Below are positions 40,300 to 41,430 of a stretch of 41,430 nt of DNA, piece by piece. The notes under the pieces are model-generated. The model made no database searches, had not been told where the DNA came from, and saw nothing but the letters and a program-made list of their open reading frames with translations. The position numbers were made by a program, and so were the translations under genes. This DNA is from Candidatus Dormiibacterota bacterium (GTDB lineage: Bacteria; Chloroflexota; Dormibacteria; Aeolococcales; Bog-877), in contig DAHUZI010000019.1 of assembly GCA_027306595.1 (NCBI GenBank), positions 1 through 41,430 of the forward strand, in the 5' to 3' direction. Numbering within the stretch: position 1 is the stretch's first letter; every line of letters starts with the position of its first letter.

Positions 40300-41331
40300 A
40301 TGGAGCGAGCCGCCCCGTCCGCACCGGTGTCGGGGCGTCGATCCTGGTGGTCGACCACGGCCATCGGCGACGAGATCCTGTCCGCCGAGGAGCGGCCGGC
40401 CCCAGTCGCCGCCATCATGGCGGCGGTCGCGGCGATCGCGATCGGAGGCGTCCTGCCGTTCCGGCCGTGGCCGACGCACACCGCCATCGAGCTGGGCGGG
40501 CTGGCGGGCCTCTCGGCAGCCATCTCGGTCAGCTTCCTTCTGGTCCGCCACCCGCCCGCGGGGTGGCTGCTCCGCGCGGCCGCGGCGGTTGGCACCCTCG
40601 TCGTCACCACCGCCCAGCTCCTGGGGCGGGCCGAGCACGTCAACTTCGCCGCCCTCTACATCCTGGTGGGGCTGTACGCGGCGGTCTACTTCACCCCCAC
40701 CTGGCTTTTCGCCGAGCTCACCTGGATCGGCGCCGCCTACGGTGGGCTCCTCGTCCTCGACGGCTCAAGCCCGGGCGCCGCGGTGGTCGCCTGGCTGGCG
40801 GTGGTGGGCACCGCGGTGGTGGCCAGCGCCCTGGTGGGGGTGCTGGTCCACGAGCTCCGGGCGCGGGCCCTCCTCGACCCGCTCACCGGCCTGCCCAACC
40901 GACGAATGTGGACGCTTCGGCTCGAGGACGAGGTCGCCCGGGCGGCGCGGACCGGGCGCCCGCTCGCGGTCGCCTTGCTCGACCTCGACCACTTCAAGCA
41001 GCTCAACGATCGCCTCGGACACCGGGCTGGCGACCGCGCGCTGGTCGACTTGGGGTCCGCCTGGCGGACCGCCGTGCGCCGGGGCGGGGACCTCATGGCC
41101 CGGATCGGCGGCGACGAGTTCGCCGTGCTGGCCCCGGACACGGATGCCCCAGCCCTGGACACGCTGATCCGGCGCCTGCGGGCCCGTGCCCCCGACCACC
41201 TGCACTTCTCGGCGGGGCTGATCACATGGGACGGGCAGGAGTCCCCGCCCGCGCTGCTCCACCGCGCCGACCTGGCGATGCTGGCGACCAAGGCACCGGA
41301 CCGGACCGCGCGCACCGGCGCGGCGCCCTAG
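40300..41331 (+). CDS. membrane diguanylate cyclase (GGDEF)
   Basis: 343 aa. About six transmembrane segments fill residues 40-185 (AAIMAAVAAIAIGGVL, GLAGLSAAISVSFLLV, AAAAVGTLVVTTAQLL, AALYILVGLYAAVYF, LTWIGAAYGGLLVL, AWLAVVGTAVVASALVGVLV). A GGDEF domain follows: DPLTGLPNRRMW, LLDLDHFKQLNDRLGHRAGD, then RGGDLMARIGGDEFAVL. The catalytic GGDEF is intact at about 270-274, and an inhibitory RxxD site lies exactly five residues before it, so product feedback is expected. It makes cyclic di-GMP from two GTP. The membrane part is not a recognised sensor. ATG 40300; no EAL domain. Confidence 0.92.
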   Translation: MERAAPSAPVSGRRSWWSTTAIGDEILSAEERPAPVAAIMAAVAAIAIGGVLPFRPWPTHTAIELGGLAGLSAAISVSFLLVRHPPAGWLLRAAAAVGTLVVTTAQLLGRAEHVNFAALYILVGLYAAVYFTPTWLFAELTWIGAAYGGLLVLDGSSPGAAVVAWLAVVGTAVVASALVGVLVHELRARALLDPLTGLPNRRMWTLRLEDEVARAARTGRPLAVALLDLDHFKQLNDRLGHRAGDRALVDLGSAWRTAVRRGGDLMARIGGDEFAVLAPDTDAPALDTLIRRLRARAPDHLHFSAGLITWDGQESPPALLHRADLAMLATKAPDRTARTGAAP

Positions 41332-41430
41332 CGGATCGCGGACCCGGCCGTGCCCGGGTCGGGCTCAGGGGCGCCGGGAGCCGCCGCGGCGGGGACCGCC
41401 GCCGGCAGAGACCGGCGCGGCGGCGACGGG
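41332..41430. other. right-edge intergenic sequence
   Basis: GC-rich sequence after the cyclase gene with no feature seen before the window ends. Confidence 0.5.

Noticed and set aside
1-41430. CRISPR array or defence island
   Set aside because: No regularly spaced repeats and no cas, restriction or Abi genes beyond the methyltransferase and hicBA relics.

Overview
The window is very GC-rich chromosomal DNA with GTG and TTG starts used freely and dense gene packing. It carries several probable leaderless promoters (a -10 box 6-7 nt before the start codon) and an MDMPI/DinB-fold protein of the mycothiol-enzyme type. Together these suggest a high-GC Terrabacteria lineage (Actinobacteriota, Chloroflexota or Dormibacterota-like), probably from soil or an acidic habitat. 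That placement is inference; no rRNA is present to fix it.

Layout. 1-3100: housekeeping block with clpP (cut by the window edge) and tig on the minus strand, tRNA-Leu(UAG), two small plus-strand genes and tRNA-Arg(ACG). 3061-9770: a decayed integrative element in tRNA-Arg, bounded by a 75-bp direct repeat that starts in the anticodon loop. Inside are an apparently intact secreted G1 (eqolisin) glutamic peptidase, a small ORF, and broken copies of a Toprim/primase-like protein, an XRE regulator, a hicBA toxin-antitoxin pair and a tyrosine integrase. 9770-12900: a second, diverged copy of the 'att - spacer - eqolisin' unit, followed by a DNA-methyltransferase relic. 12977-14122: a secreted propeller-like protein. 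14220-24416: a metabolic region with SBP1 - Gfo/Idh/MocA-1 - SDR - DUF4438 - DUF4438 in one minus-strand run. This is followed by Gfo/Idh/MocA-2, divergent from SBP2, and then an MDMPI-fold protein. 24468-28756: a BNR-repeat secreted protein, then SIS-domain protein, PP2C phosphatase and ROK fructokinase. 28837-33036: GntR/FCD regulator - nitrilase - SBP3 - RraA-like operon. 33134-36994: persulfide dioxygenase-rhodanese, polysaccharide deacetylase, OsmC, GroES, glutaredoxin and an ArsR regulator. 37195-39415: a frameshifted C39-type peptidase overlapping a third eqolisin. 40300-41331: a membrane diguanylate cyclase.

How the parts work together. Three extracellular glutamic peptidases (plus a broken C39 peptidase) and three family-5 solute-binding proteins point to digestion and capture of external peptides or similar oligomers. 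No ABC permease or ATPase gene is in the window, and none of the three binding proteins shows a lipobox. The SBP/Gfo pairs, SDR, DUF4438, nitrilase, RraA, SIS and fructokinase genes look like peripheral catabolism of an unidentified sugar-like or amide-containing substrate. The most distinctive signals are the eqolisin family with a shared N-terminal domain of unknown function, its duplication at a tRNA-Arg att site, and the DUF4438 pair embedded in the binding-protein operon.
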